Counted from the stretch's first letter, positions 6,851 to 17,055 are shown. The stretch: 34,582 nucleotides of DNA from Sulfuricurvum sp. (GCF_022759005.1 NZ_JAEMQA010000043.1:1-34582), one strand, 5' to 3'. Notes: generated from the sequence alone by a model not told the origin. A program made the numbers and translations.

Positions 6851-8260
6851 ATGGCAATCAGTTCACTTGGTGCGGGGTCAGGAGTATTGACATCCGATGT
6901 AATTGATAAACTTAAAGCTGCCGATACTGCTGCTATGGTTACACCTATTGATAAAAAAATTAGTTTGCAACAGCAAAAAGGTACGGCCTTAAATCTCTTA
7001 AGTAGTCTATTAACAAATTTTAAAAGTAGTGCAAACGCCTTAGGTGATAGCTCGTTGTATCAACGGCGTAGTGTTTCAGGGAACACCAGCGCCGTAAGTG
7101 TTGCGGCAGATGCTGGGGTTGCTGTTCAATCTTTCTCTATATCAAATGTTCAAATGGCGCTTAACGATGTTAAAGAATCTGGAAGTTTTAGTTCGACGGG
7201 AAGCACTATCGCAAGTGGTTCGGGGACAATTAACTTGACAGTAGGTGGATTAACGTACAATATAGATTACACGGCATCTACAACATTAGACTCATTGAAA
7301 GAATCTATCAATAATATCAGTGGAGGGAGTATAAAAGCTTCTACTTTACAAGTTGGTACAAATGATTATCGTCTTGTGTTAACATCAAAACAGACTGGGT
7401 CGGCACAGGCGATAACGTTAAGTGACTCGACTGGAGGAGCATTGGATAGTAAATTGCTTGCATATGATGCCACAACGAATCCGGTTGGAATGGAGAGTAT
7501 TCAAGCAGCACGAGATGCTTCATTCAAATATAATGGCATTACAATGACACGTAGCACTAATACTATCACCGACATTACTCCAGGTATGACATTGAACCTT
7601 TTGCAAAATCAAGATAGCAGTAGTACAGCTAATATTTCTATAGCTCAAGACACAGCAGCAATTAGTGATGAGCTCAATACATTTGTGCAGAGTTACAATT
7701 CTCTTACATCGCAAATTACTAGTATGACGACTTCTGATACGGCGGCAGGAACAGTAGGCATTTTTAACGGAGACAATTCGGTTAATTCAATAACGCGTGA
7801 AATAAATCAAATTATTACTTCTATAAGCAATAATGGATTTTCTTTGCCGCAGTTTGGGATTGATTTGAATGAATCAGGAGTAATGAGTTTTAATTCGAGT
7901 GTTTTTACGACGAAGTTTAATTCTGACCCAGCTGCAGCAGAGGCATTTTTGAGTGGGAGTAGGACCGTCGATGCTAATGGAAATGATATAGAAATTGAGG
8001 GTCTTTTTACAACATTAAATACAACGCTTGATGGATATACAAAATCTACTGGTATTATGAAGAGTATGATTACAGGATCGGATGATGCTTTAAAAATGCT
8101 CAATACGAATAAAACGAGAGCCCAAGATTTATTAACAGCACGTTATGATGCTATGACAGCACGCTTTGTTCAATACGATTCGATTATGACGCAACTGACA
8201 AATCAGTTTAGTTCATTGAAACAACAAATTACTATGGCGGTTAACGGTACAGCTAATTAA
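6851..8260 (+). CDS. fliD: Flagellar filament cap / hook-associated protein 2 FliD
   Basis: This 469-residue secreted protein forms the cap at the filament tip and guides flagellin folding. The N-terminal FliD_N region (about 8-105) begins SSLGAGSGVLTSDVIDKLKAAD, which is characteristic. FliD_C covers about 225-460 and ends in a long heptad helix (MTQLTNQFSSLKQQITMAV) that forms the coiled-coil leg. There is no cleavable signal peptide, as expected for flagellar type III export. It is shorter than the FliD I recall for Campylobacter and Helicobacter (about 640-690 residues) and close to the enterobacterial size, so the outer domain is reduced. AAAGGA lies 6 nt before the ATG. A sigma28 promoter precedes it. 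The gene is more AT-rich than its neighbours. The usual partner fliS is not next to it. Confidence 0.93.
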   Translation: MAISSLGAGSGVLTSDVIDKLKAADTAAMVTPIDKKISLQQQKGTALNLLSSLLTNFKSSANALGDSSLYQRRSVSGNTSAVSVAADAGVAVQSFSISNVQMALNDVKESGSFSSTGSTIASGSGTINLTVGGLTYNIDYTASTTLDSLKESINNISGGSIKASTLQVGTNDYRLVLTSKQTGSAQAITLSDSTGGALDSKLLAYDATTNPVGMESIQAARDASFKYNGITMTRSTNTITDITPGMTLNLLQNQDSSSTANISIAQDTAAISDELNTFVQSYNSLTSQITSMTTSDTAAGTVGIFNGDNSVNSITREINQIITSISNNGFSLPQFGIDLNESGVMSFNSSVFTTKFNSDPAAAEAFLSGSRTVDANGNDIEIEGLFTTLNTTLDGYTKSTGIMKSMITGSDDALKMLNTNKTRAQDLLTARYDAMTARFVQYDSIMTQLTNQFSSLKQQITMAVNGTAN

Positions 8261-8264
8261 GTAA

Positions 8265-8282
8265 TTGGTACTGATTTTGCTT
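8265..8282 (+). promoter_or_regulatory. Sigma54-type promoter of the pse operon
   Basis: TTGGTACTGATTTTGCTT has the invariant GG (8267-8268) and GC (8279-8280) exactly 10 nt apart, matching TTGGCACG-N4-TTGCTT well. It starts 4 nt after the fliD stop and 32 nt before pseB. A small hairpin (CTATCA/TGATAG at 8287-8306) lies in the predicted leader just before the Shine-Dalgarno. Confidence 0.7.
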
Positions 8283-8284
8283 AA

Positions 8285-9322
<1,038 letters not shown>

Positions 9323-9324
9323 AG

Positions 9325-10452
9325 ATGATCCCTTACTCCACCCAGCTGATTGAAGAGGATGATATTGCCGCCGTTGTAGAGATCCTAAAAAGCTCTCATC
9401 TTACCCAGGGAGCCAAGGTCGAAGAATTTGAAGAAGCAATTGCCCGTTATGTCGGAGCACGATACTGTGTCACTTTTAATTCGGCAACATCCGCTTTATT
9501 AGGCGCATATGCTGTTGTAGAACTCAAAGAAAACGATGAAATCATTACCACTCCGATCAGTTTTGTCGCAACCTCCAATATGGCGATTGCGCTTGGGGCA
9601 AAACCCGTTTTTTGCGACATAAAAATGGACGGCAATATCGACGAATCGTTGATCGAATCGCTCATCACTCCCCAAACCCGCGCACTCGTCCCCGTTGATT
9701 TCGCCGGAAAACCGGTAGCGATGGAGGCGATCAACGCGATTGCCAAAGATCACAATCTTCTCGTCATCGAAGATGCATCTCATGCGTTGGGGAGTGGTAT
9801 CGGCAATCAAAAAATCGGCTCACTTGCGGATATGACTGTTTTTAGTTTCCATGCGATCAAGCCGATCACGACGGGAGAGGGGGGTGCGGTCGTCACGAAT
9901 GATGAAGCGTTTGCCCAAAAACTCAAACTCTTCCGCTCACACGGCATCATCAAAAAGCAGCTTTGGAATTCCGATATGGTGAGTTTGGGGCATAATTTCC
10001 GCCTCACCGAGTTTGCCGCCGCATTGGGACTTTCACAACTCCATAAGCTGGATCATTTTTTGTCAACGCGCAATAAAATCGCCCGTTATTACGATGAGCG
10101 TTTTGCAGGGCATAAGCTATTTACGACGATTACTATCGATTCGGGTGAACAGAGTGCACGACACCTCTATCCTCTGTTGTTGAGTCCCGCTCTGCATTGT
10201 GCCAAAGAGGATATTTTCGCCGAACTGCAATCCCGCGGACTCGGAGTGCAGGTTCACTATAAGCCGATTTATCAAAACAGTTTTTATAAAGAGCGTTTTG
10301 GCGAACAGCGATTGGCGAATACGGAACACTTTTACAAAAGTGAGCTCTCCATCCCCTGCCATCAAAAGATGAGTATGGAGAATGCACGGATTGTCGCCGA
10401 TACCGTTCTTGACGTGATGGAAAAATACGCCTATCGGGGTTGCAGTTTTTAA
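9325..10452 (+). CDS. pseC: UDP-4-amino-4,6-dideoxy-N-acetyl-beta-L-altrosamine transaminase PseC
   Basis: PseC makes the second pathway intermediate by PLP-dependent amino transfer from glutamate to the 4-keto sugar. The 375-residue protein belongs to the DegT/DnrJ/EryC1 (sensory-box sugar aminotransferase) fold. The Schiff-base lysine is Lys179 in FSFHAIKPITTGEGG, and the VIEDASHALGS block carries the Asp that contacts the pyridine nitrogen. The C-terminal part GVQVHYKPIYQNSFY and LSIPCHQKMS also matches the family. The gene starts two nt after pseB, with AGGA about 9 nt before its ATG inside the end of pseB. The length is typical. Confidence 0.95.
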   Translation: MIPYSTQLIEEDDIAAVVEILKSSHLTQGAKVEEFEEAIARYVGARYCVTFNSATSALLGAYAVVELKENDEIITTPISFVATSNMAIALGAKPVFCDIKMDGNIDESLIESLITPQTRALVPVDFAGKPVAMEAINAIAKDHNLLVIEDASHALGSGIGNQKIGSLADMTVFSFHAIKPITTGEGGAVVTNDEAFAQKLKLFRSHGIIKKQLWNSDMVSLGHNFRLTEFAAALGLSQLHKLDHFLSTRNKIARYYDERFAGHKLFTTITIDSGEQSARHLYPLLLSPALHCAKEDIFAELQSRGLGVQVHYKPIYQNSFYKERFGEQRLANTEHFYKSELSIPCHQKMSMENARIVADTVLDVMEKYAYRGCSF

Positions 10453-10462
10453 AGGAGCATTC

Positions 10463-11152
10463 ATGCGCATCGCCATTATCCCCGCCCGAGGCGGAAGCAA
10501 ACGGATCCCTCGAAAAAATATTAAAACGTTTGCCGGACTTCCGATCATTGCTCACAGCATTAAAGCGGCACAAGAGTGCGGATTATTTGATAAAATCGTT
10601 GTAAGTACGGATGATGATGATATTGCGCAAATTGCTGTCAGTTTTGGTGCTGAGGTTCCGTTTATTCGACCTCGTGAACTTAGTGATGATCACACCGCTA
10701 CCATCCCCGTCATTGCGCATGCCATCCGAGCACTGCAAGAAAGCGGTGAACTCATCGATACTGTATGCTGTATCTATGCCACTGCGCCATTTATCCGAAC
10801 CCAAGACATTATATCGGCCTATAATGCACTTATCGCGCATAACAAACAGTATGCTTTCCCCGTGACAACCTTCCCATTTCCCATATGGCGCGGTGTCAAA
10901 CGCGACGAAGAGGGAAATATCGAAATGTTTTGGCCTGAGCACTTTTCAACACGCAGCCAAGATCTAGAAGAAGCTTATCATGATGCAGGACAATTTTACT
11001 GGGGAACAGCGGATGCGTGGCTGGAGGGAAAACCTATTTTCTCCGATGCAGCGATCACCATTGTCTTACCGCGTCATCTCGTGCAGGACATCGATACGCC
11101 CGAAGATTGGGAAAGAGCCCAGTTGATGCATAAAGCGCTTCAACTCTCATGA
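10463..11152 (+). CDS. pseF: CMP-pseudaminic acid cytidylyltransferase PseF
   Basis: PseF activates pseudaminic acid with CTP, giving the CMP-sugar used by the flagellin transferase. The 229-residue protein has the nucleotide-binding start IAIIPARGGSKRIPRKN shared with NeuA-type CMP-sialate synthetases, followed by VVSTDDDDIAQIA and a C-terminal VQDIDTPEDWERA block that binds metal and sugar. AAAGGAG precedes the ATG by 5 nt. It begins 10 nt after pseC and overlaps pseG by 4 nt (ATGA). Although it performs the last step, it lies third in the operon. Confidence 0.95.
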   Translation: MRIAIIPARGGSKRIPRKNIKTFAGLPIIAHSIKAAQECGLFDKIVVSTDDDDIAQIAVSFGAEVPFIRPRELSDDHTATIPVIAHAIRALQESGELIDTVCCIYATAPFIRTQDIISAYNALIAHNKQYAFPVTTFPFPIWRGVKRDEEGNIEMFWPEHFSTRSQDLEEAYHDAGQFYWGTADAWLEGKPIFSDAAITIVLPRHLVQDIDTPEDWERAQLMHKALQLS

Positions 11153-12012
11153 ATATTCTCATTCGTTCAGACAGCTCAAGCCAAATAGGAGTGGGACATA
11201 TTATGCGCGATCTTGTTTTAGCAACGCAATATCCCAACGATACTATCGCCTTTGCCTGTCAAGATTTAGCAGGTAATGTTATAGATAAAATCCCTTATCC
11301 CGTTCATATCCTTAAATCCAATGATTCATCAGAGCTCATAGAACTTATCCATGCGCAAAATATCGATATGGTAATATTCGACCATTATGATATTGATGCG
11401 GACTACGAGCAGCACATCAAAGAGCAAACCAGCGTTATCATCATGAGTTTAGACGACACGTATGAAAAACACCATTGCGATATTCTTCTTAATCACAATA
11501 TCTCTGCCGATAAAAATCGATATGCCGAGTTGGTTCCACCATATTGTAAACTCCTATGCGGTGGGGAGTATACGTTGATACGCGATGAGTTTAAAATTGA
11601 AAAATCGATTAAGCGGGAAAAAATATACGATGTTTTTATTGCAATGGGGGGAACCGATCCGATTAATGCGACGATGAAAATACTTTCGACCCTAAGCGAT
11701 GATCTGCGTATCTGTATTGTAACGACGTCGGGTAACCCGCATTTGATCGAATTGAAAACTTGTGTATCTGAGCGAAAAAATATTATCTTGGAGATCGATT
11801 CTGCACGGATTGCCCAACTGCTTCATCAAAGCTGTTTGGCGATTATCACCCCCAGCGTCATGGTGCATGAGGTGCTATTTATGGAGGTTCCGTTTATCGC
11901 CGTACAAACTGCCCCGAATCAAGAGGATATGGTTGTCTATTTGCAACAAGAGGGTTATAGTGTATTAAAGGAGTGGGATGCAGGTGCAATTGCTCGATTT
12001 TACAACGCTTGA
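11149..12012 (+). CDS. pseG: UDP-2,4-diacetamido-2,4,6-trideoxy-beta-L-altropyranose hydrolase PseG
   Basis: PseG removes UDP from the diacetamido sugar nucleotide to release 6-deoxy-AltdiNAc, the substrate of PseI. The 287-residue protein shows a GT-B-like (MurG-type) fold. The N-terminus ILIRSDSSSQIGVGHIMRDL carries His17, the position of the catalytic histidine reported for Campylobacter PseG. Later blocks are IFDHYDID, LSLDD-like MSLDDTYEKHHCDILLN, and the nucleotide-binding FIAMGGTDPIN. It overlaps pseF by 4 nt and pseH by 35 nt, so it is translationally coupled on both sides. Confidence 0.94.
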   Translation: MNILIRSDSSSQIGVGHIMRDLVLATQYPNDTIAFACQDLAGNVIDKIPYPVHILKSNDSSELIELIHAQNIDMVIFDHYDIDADYEQHIKEQTSVIIMSLDDTYEKHHCDILLNHNISADKNRYAELVPPYCKLLCGGEYTLIRDEFKIEKSIKREKIYDVFIAMGGTDPINATMKILSTLSDDLRICIVTTSGNPHLIELKTCVSERKNIILEIDSARIAQLLHQSCLAIITPSVMVHEVLFMEVPFIAVQTAPNQEDMVVYLQQEGYSVLKEWDAGAIARFYNA

Positions 12013-12445
12013 TGCACAGCTGCTAATGATGGTGTTAGAGTGGCGTAACCATAGTGACATTCGGCGTTGGATGCTCCATTCTGATGAGATTTCGATGGAA
12101 AACCATATGCAGTTTGTCAAATCCCTAAACAACAGAGTGGATAAACGCTATTTTTTGGTTCAGCGCGAAGATAGTTATATCGGTGTGATCGATTTTACCG
12201 ATATTACGAAGAGCACTGCCGAAATCGGGATTTATGCGAACCCTGAATTACGCGGAGTCGGCGAAGACTTGATGCGTACAGTGATCAAGTACGGTTTTTC
12301 AACACTGAGTGTGAAAACGCTGATAGCTTCGGTGTTTGCCGACAACGAGCGGGCTAAACATTTGTATGAAAAATTCGATTTTATTGAGACAAATCAAACA
12401 GATTATAACGGCAGAAAGATGATCACAATGGAGTTGAAAAAATGA
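11978..12445 (+). CDS. pseH: UDP-4-amino-4,6-dideoxy-beta-L-AltNAc N-acetyltransferase PseH
   Basis: PseH acetylates the 4-amino group made by PseC, with acetyl-CoA. This is a 155-residue GNAT-fold protein. It shows MVLEWRNHSDIRRWM near the N-terminus, which is typical of PseH, then IGVIDFTDI, EIGIYANPELRGVGEDLM (acetyl-CoA loop) and FADNERAKHLYEKFDF. The ATG lies inside the last 35 nt of pseG; AAAGGAG precedes it by 4 nt, which supports this start. It overlaps pseI by 4 nt. The length equals that of Campylobacter PseH. Confidence 0.93.
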   Translation: MQVQLLDFTTLDAQLLMMVLEWRNHSDIRRWMLHSDEISMENHMQFVKSLNNRVDKRYFLVQREDSYIGVIDFTDITKSTAEIGIYANPELRGVGEDLMRTVIKYGFSTLSVKTLIASVFADNERAKHLYEKFDFIETNQTDYNGRKMITMELKK

Positions 12446-13476
12446 ATATTGCCCACCATAACACGGATGAAAAAGTCTTTATTATTGCCGAACTCTCCGC
12501 CAATCATAACGGCTCACTCGATACTGCGTTGCGTACCATTGATGCTATGAAAGAAGCGGGGGCGGATGCGGTGAAACTCCAAACGTATACCCCTGATACG
12601 ATCACCCTTGATTGTGACAGCGAGATGTTCACCATTTCACAGGGGACGCTGTGGGATAAACGGAAGTTTCACGATCTCTACGCCGAGGCGATGACGCCGT
12701 GGGAATGGCATCCTGTTCTTTTCGATCATGCCAAAAGTTTGGGGATGGTGGCATTTTCCTCCCCTTTTGATGTGAGTGCCGTCGATTTTCTCTGCGATCT
12801 CGATGTTCCGGCCTATAAAATCGCTAGTTTTGAGATTACCGATATACCGCTGATCGAGTATACGGCTGCCAAAGGCAAACCGATCATCATCTCGACCGGA
12901 ATCGCGACCCTAAGCGATATTGAAGAGGCGTTGGAAGCGTGCAGACGAGTTGGAAATAGCGACGTCACACTTCTTAAATGCACCTCTGCCTATCCTGCCG
13001 CGTTGGAGGAGATGAATCTCCTTACGATTAGCAACATGAAAGAGCGTTTTGGAGTTAATGTGGGACTCTCCGATCATACAATGAGTTTGGCGGCTCCTGT
13101 TGCCGCCGTTGCGTTGGGCGCACGGGTTATCGAGAAACATTTTATTTTGGGTCGCGGTATGGGGGGAGCGGACAGTGCTTTTAGTTTGGAACCGCACGAA
13201 TTTAAAATGATGGTCGATGCGGTACGTGACACCGAAAAACTTTTGGGGAAAGTGACCTACGAGTTAAGTCCGAAGAGTCTAAAATCGCGCGAGTTTTCTC
13301 GCAGTCTCTTCATCGCCGAAGATGTCAAAGAGGGTGACGTGATTAGTGATAGAAATGTCCGCTCCGTCCGTCCCGGTTTTGGTATGGCTCCTAAATATCT
13401 CCCTGAAATTTTAGGTAAAAAGTTTACAGCGGATTGCCCAAAAGGGACACCCCTTGATTGGAAATATTTAGTGTAA
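12442..13476 (+). CDS. pseI: Pseudaminic acid synthase PseI
   Basis: PseI condenses 6-deoxy-AltdiNAc with phosphoenolpyruvate to give pseudaminic acid. The 344-residue protein has the NeuB TIM barrel at about 8-245: VFIIAELSANHNGSLD, ADAVKLQTYTPDT, FSSPFDVSAVDFL, YKIASFEI, STGIATLSDIEEAL, LLKCTSAYPA, GLSDHT and IEKHFIL. It is followed by a C-terminal SAF (antifreeze-like) domain at about 284-344. It closes the pse operon, overlaps pseH by 4 nt and is convergent with the maf gene, whose stop lies 3 nt beyond its own. All metal and substrate motifs appear intact. Confidence 0.96.
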   Translation: MNIAHHNTDEKVFIIAELSANHNGSLDTALRTIDAMKEAGADAVKLQTYTPDTITLDCDSEMFTISQGTLWDKRKFHDLYAEAMTPWEWHPVLFDHAKSLGMVAFSSPFDVSAVDFLCDLDVPAYKIASFEITDIPLIEYTAAKGKPIIISTGIATLSDIEEALEACRRVGNSDVTLLKCTSAYPAALEEMNLLTISNMKERFGVNVGLSDHTMSLAAPVAAVALGARVIEKHFILGRGMGGADSAFSLEPHEFKMMVDAVRDTEKLLGKVTYELSPKSLKSREFSRSLFIAEDVKEGDVISDRNVRSVRPGFGMAPKYLPEILGKKFTADCPKGTPLDWKYLV

Positions 13477-13479
13477 GGT

Positions 13480-15372
13480 TTAAGCTGCTTTTGATTGGGA
13501 TTCTTCGCCTCTCTCAATAGCAACCAAAACCGCATCGATGATTCCTGCAACACTAAATAGCCATCCTTTATGTGCATACAACCATTCGATCAATTTTGCT
13601 TTTCTACCCTCTTCATTATCAACATAGCGTACTTGGACTGTTGCTAGCTCTAACTCTTGATGTAGAATATACGATTGCATTAAATCAAAAAAGACCTTAT
13701 TAAATACATCATGATCTACTTTTTCTTTGATAAGATCAATTTTATGAATTAATTTTTCTACCTTTTTATAGTTGATTTTTTCTAATTGAGATGCTTTATT
13801 GAGCTCTTCGACTTCGTTCAAAAAAGCGGCGAGTTCTAAAAACACTTTTTCGGTTGATTTTTTGACAGAAAGTCCCACTTTTTTTGCTTGATTTATTTTT
13901 GATGTGATTTTTTTCTGATTGAATTTAATCTCTTTTGCATCGGGCTGCAAAAGGGTAATTTTTTCTTTTTTTTCTTTTTTATCTACAAGAGTCTCTACGA
14001 TATCTTTAAATGGGATTTCTTCAGTGCCGTGAATTCTTGCACCGCCTTCGGTTGCATTGATACTTCGTGAATATCCTGCTTGGTTTACTTCAGCAATATC
14101 TAACTCAAAGAAATTTAAAAACAATTTCCACACCATAGTTGTTTCAACCATTCCATCTCCACCGTATGCTTCGATGGCTCCTATTGATTTATCATTTTTA
14201 ACTTCATCTTTTCCTAAAACATGGTCTGCTGCATGACTATTACCATTTTTACCATAGGATAGATCTTGTCCAATAAAGATGATCTCGTTAAATAATGCCA
14301 TTGCTGCTATTTCATAGGCTAAATTGGCGGCACTCATTCCTCTTCCCAAATAACCCCATTCTTCAAAATCAAAGAAAAATTTATATCCAAATGGACGAGA
14401 TATTAAAACCAATGTTCCCCCGTGAATACTTTCTAATAATTCTTGATGTGCGATACTTGAGACTGCAAAGACAATATCTTTGTGAAACTCATCTGGGGTA
14501 TTTTTATAAAATGTAGAAGTTAGTGCTACACGCTCCAATGAGACAACAACATCGGGTTTGATCTCATGCTTAGCTAAAATTGGAAAGCTGGCATCGATAC
14601 AGATGATGGTTACATATTCTTGAACTTCTTTTAGAAGAGGCAATTGTTTCATCAAAGATGGACCGGTTGAGACGATAACGGCTGTTTTTGTATTTTTAAT
14701 TTTGTGAAGAAACTCTTGTAATTTTGGCGTTTGAATTAATCTTGGTAAATTTGTAATGAAATGTTGAATACCGATCAAAGAATCTTCGACATCATTGCCA
14801 AAAGAGTATACCAGTTGTTCTATTGCTCGAACGATTGAGGCGTTAATCTCCATGATCTTTTCATAATATTTTTCGTAGTAAGGAAGGATAACTAATAGAT
14901 CATATACTTTTGCGAATATTTTTGCATCGTTATCAAATAATCGAAACATAGCATTGTACGTAATGTTATTAGCTTCCAATAGAACAAGTTTTTGTTCCAT
15001 GATCTCATGAGAAAAATCAATTAAATTCAAGACAATATAAATGATTTCTATTTCAGGTTCAAATACAACAATTCGTCGATGGATTTCATTTTGGAATAAC
15101 AATTTATAAATAACTCCGTTCCCTAATCCAAAGAAGTAGAGATAGGGGTATTGTCTATACGGTATTAATTCTTCAACTTTTTTGAATGTTTCTTCAACTG
15201 GAAGAGTTTGATAAAGAGGAGTATTGTTTCTGGTATCTATTAAATTGATGTTTGCAGGGTCTTTGTCTGTAAATACTTCATAAATAGTATTTGTCTTAAT
15301 TGCTCTGAGTGATGCTGCTAAATCTGGATTTACTGTGTAGAGAGCTTCGAGATTATTTTCAAAGGTATTCAT
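13480..15372 (-). CDS. Maf family motility accessory factor (probable flagellin pseudaminyl transferase)
   Basis: This 630-residue cytoplasmic protein belongs to the Maf/DUF115 (MAF_flag10) family, which transfers nonulosonic acids to flagellin in Campylobacter, Helicobacter and Aeromonas. The central Rossmann-like part contains VIVSTGPSLMKQ near residue 237, ICIDASFPIL, VVSLERVALTS and GQDLSYGKNGNSHA, followed by the EGGARIHGTEEIPF block. The C-terminal 150 residues are helical and lysine-rich. ATG at 15372 is used because Maf proteins start close to this place; an upstream in-frame ATG at 15474 would add 34 unlikely residues and overlap the flagellin terminator. A sigma54-type promoter lies about 40 nt upstream. 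The gene is clearly more AT-rich than the pse genes. Its target is inferred from the adjacent flagellins and pse operon. Confidence 0.88.
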   Translation of the reverse strand: MNTFENNLEALYTVNPDLAASLRAIKTNTIYEVFTDKDPANINLIDTRNNTPLYQTLPVEETFKKVEELIPYRQYPYLYFFGLGNGVIYKLLFQNEIHRRIVVFEPEIEIIYIVLNLIDFSHEIMEQKLVLLEANNITYNAMFRLFDNDAKIFAKVYDLLVILPYYEKYYEKIMEINASIVRAIEQLVYSFGNDVEDSLIGIQHFITNLPRLIQTPKLQEFLHKIKNTKTAVIVSTGPSLMKQLPLLKEVQEYVTIICIDASFPILAKHEIKPDVVVSLERVALTSTFYKNTPDEFHKDIVFAVSSIAHQELLESIHGGTLVLISRPFGYKFFFDFEEWGYLGRGMSAANLAYEIAAMALFNEIIFIGQDLSYGKNGNSHAADHVLGKDEVKNDKSIGAIEAYGGDGMVETTMVWKLFLNFFELDIAEVNQAGYSRSINATEGGARIHGTEEIPFKDIVETLVDKKEKKEKITLLQPDAKEIKFNQKKITSKINQAKKVGLSVKKSTEKVFLELAAFLNEVEELNKASQLEKINYKKVEKLIHKIDLIKEKVDHDVFNKVFFDLMQSYILHQELELATVQVRYVDNEEGRKAKLIEWLYAHKGWLFSVAGIIDAVLVAIERGEESQSKAA

Positions 15373-15409
15373 GATTTTCTTTCTATTGTTGTCATTATAA
15401 ATTATTTCA

Positions 15410-15427
15410 AAGCATATAGCATTCCAA
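15410..15427 (-). promoter_or_regulatory. Sigma54-type promoter of the maf gene
   Basis: On the minus strand TTGGAATGCTATATGCTT contains GG and GC separated by exactly 10 nt. It lies about 40 nt upstream of the maf ATG at 15372. The 5' half TTGGAAT is identical to that of the sigma54-type promoter before the nearer flagellin gene. A TATAAT also occurs downstream (15399-15394), so sigma70 use is not excluded. Confidence 0.6.
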
Positions 15428-15450
15428 GTTGAAGAATAAGAACATGTAGA

Positions 15451-15493
15451 AAAATTATTGAGGCTTGAAGGCACTCCTATCCTGAAGTGCCTT
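15451..15493 (-). terminator. Terminator after the sigma54-type flagellin gene
   Basis: On the minus strand AAGGCACT (15493-15486) pairs perfectly with AGTGCCTT (15475-15468), with a 10-nt loop. A T-rich stretch ending in TTTTT follows after about 12 nt. The spacing to the T run is long, so termination may be partial. Confidence 0.6.
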
Positions 15494-15500
15494 GTCTAAC

Positions 15501-16925
15501 TCATTGAAGAAGTTTTAAAACATTTTGTTGCACCGCATTCGCTTGGCTCATCGCATAGCTTCCTGATTGTGCAAGAATATTGAATTTAGAGAAGTTCGCT
15601 GATTCAGCTGCAAAGTCAACATCACGGATTTGTGATTCAGCCGCTTTAACGTTAACTTGAGTCACTGAAATATTGTTGATGGTTGAAATCAACTGGTTTT
15701 GAGTCGAACCGAGATCCGAACGGATACCATCCAACATTTTTTGTGCCGATTGCGCAATGTCCATAACCAACATTGCCCCTTTAAGGGTAGTTACCCCTGT
15801 TCCAAGACCGGTCAATGCTGTTGCACCAGCGATATTCGCTCCTGCAGCACTCGCAGTATCTTTATCAAATTTACCGATAACATCGGTCAAACGTAAGTTT
15901 TTAACCGCTGATGATGATAGCCCCGCACCTGTTCCAGCAACTTGGATATCTCCGGCATTGAGTTTGGTCAATGTCAACCGTCCATAAAACTGAGTAGTAA
16001 GAATTAGTCCTGTCCCTCGAGAAATTTTAACCCCACGACCATCGGATTTAAGGATCAAGTGCCCATCTTTATCGGTTGATGCTTCAACGCCGGTTAGTGT
16101 TTTTTGTGCATTGATCGCATTGACCAAGCGGCCATCGCTGTCGTTTGCTAATATACCACTGATAGTACCGATTTTTACACCGTTGATTGTTAAGCTGATA
16201 GTATCACCTGCTGCAACAGCACCAAAATCTTTTGCAACCGTTGCACTTGCACGTACGCCGAGGGCATCTTGGTTTTTATTGATGATAGTTGCCAATTGTC
16301 CAAGACCGGTACCAGCACTTGTACTGACCGTGACACTCTCAAAACTCACACCATCAATTTTTAAACTGACAGTACCCGCAGCAGTAACCGATTTACCGGT
16401 TTCTGTACGAATGTGCCCGATTTGGTTTGAATTGGTCGCACCGATATTAACTTTAACGGTTTCGTTGGAAAATGCACCAACTTGGAACTCTTTGTTTGTG
16501 AATCCACCATTAAGGAGATTTTGTCCGTTAAAAGAAGTTTGAGACGCGATGTTATTCAAATTCTCCATCAATCGTGCAATATCTTTTTGAAGTGCTTGAC
16601 GAGATTGTGACGTTTGACCATCTTGTGCCGCTTGAGTCGCTTTGGTTTTAATGGTATCAAGAATTTTAAGTTGCTCATCCATCGCTTTATCAGCTGTTTG
16701 GATAATACCTACCCCATCGTTCGCATTTGCGATCGCTTGTCCGAGTGACGAAGCTTGTGAACGAAGAGAATCCGCAATCGCCATCCCTGAAGCATCATCT
16801 GCCGCACTGTTAATACGTAAACCCGATGACAGCTTAGAAAGTGAACTGTCAAGATTACGATTGTTTGCCATCGCATTAGTATGCGCATTCATCGCCGCAA
16901 TGTTTGTGTTAATTCTAAAACCCAT
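15501..16925 (-). CDS. flaB: Flagellin, sigma54-type copy
   Basis: This 474-residue flagellin is a structural subunit of the filament, exported through the flagellar channel. The conserved D0/D1 N-terminus ([35 protein letters not shown]) spans about 1-170, and the C-terminal D1/D0 part from about 385 ends [17 protein letters not shown]. The central domain is Ser/Thr-rich and is the likely glycosylation zone. It is identical to the second flagellin except for Lys versus Arg four residues from the C-terminal Gln (LKLLQ/LRLLQ), and ends in TGA rather than TAG. AGAGGA precedes the ATG by 6 nt. A sigma54-type promoter lies upstream, as for flaB of Campylobacter and Helicobacter; the flaB name is by that analogy. 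A stem-loop follows the stop. Confidence 0.95.
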   Translation of the reverse strand: MGFRINTNIAAMNAHTNAMANNRNLDSSLSKLSSGLRINSAADDASGMAIADSLRSQASSLGQAIANANDGVGIIQTADKAMDEQLKILDTIKTKATQAAQDGQTSQSRQALQKDIARLMENLNNIASQTSFNGQNLLNGGFTNKEFQVGAFSNETVKVNIGATNSNQIGHIRTETGKSVTAAGTVSLKIDGVSFESVTVSTSAGTGLGQLATIINKNQDALGVRASATVAKDFGAVAAGDTISLTINGVKIGTISGILANDSDGRLVNAINAQKTLTGVEASTDKDGHLILKSDGRGVKISRGTGLILTTQFYGRLTLTKLNAGDIQVAGTGAGLSSSAVKNLRLTDVIGKFDKDTASAAGANIAGATALTGLGTGVTTLKGAMLVMDIAQSAQKMLDGIRSDLGSTQNQLISTINNISVTQVNVKAAESQIRDVDFAAESANFSKFNILAQSGSYAMSQANAVQQNVLKLLQ

Positions 16926-16935
16926 GATAAATCCT
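15515..16935 (-). repeat. Direct repeat unit 1 (flagellin gene)
   Basis: By eye this 1421-bp stretch matches 17099-18519 base for base with no indel. It covers the flagellin coding region except the last five codons and stop, plus the 10 nt before the ATG (AGGATTTATC). The sequences diverge sharply at both ends. Confidence 0.9.
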
Positions 16936-16968
16936 CTTTTTTGGTTTTATTTGTATGATGCTTTCAAA

Positions 16969-16985
16969 AGCAAAATCTATTCCAA
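16969..16985 (-). promoter_or_regulatory. Sigma54-type promoter of the flaB-like flagellin gene
   Basis: On the minus strand TTGGAATAGATTTTGCT has the invariant GG (16983-16982) and GC (16971-16970) exactly 10 nt apart, and TTGCT matches the -12 element fully. It lies 44 nt upstream of the ATG at 16925. No sigma28 motif is seen in the same gap. Confidence 0.8.
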
Positions 16986-17055
16986 AAAGTAAGATTAAAA
17001 TTTTAACGAGTATAGAATGTGGTTTAAGCAGATAGATTATGAAAGTGGAATGAGT

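Noticed and set aside
10117-10573. Two long minus-strand frames over pseC/pseF
   Set aside because: Shadows; pseC and pseF motifs are clear on the plus strand.
15374-15474. 34-residue N-terminal extension of the Maf protein
   Set aside because: It reads through the sigma54-type promoter and part of the flagellin terminator and has no Maf similarity.
16111-16542. 143-codon plus-strand frame inside the flagellin gene, repeated at 17695-18126
   Set aside because: Antisense shadow of flagellin; the repetition only reflects the duplicated gene.
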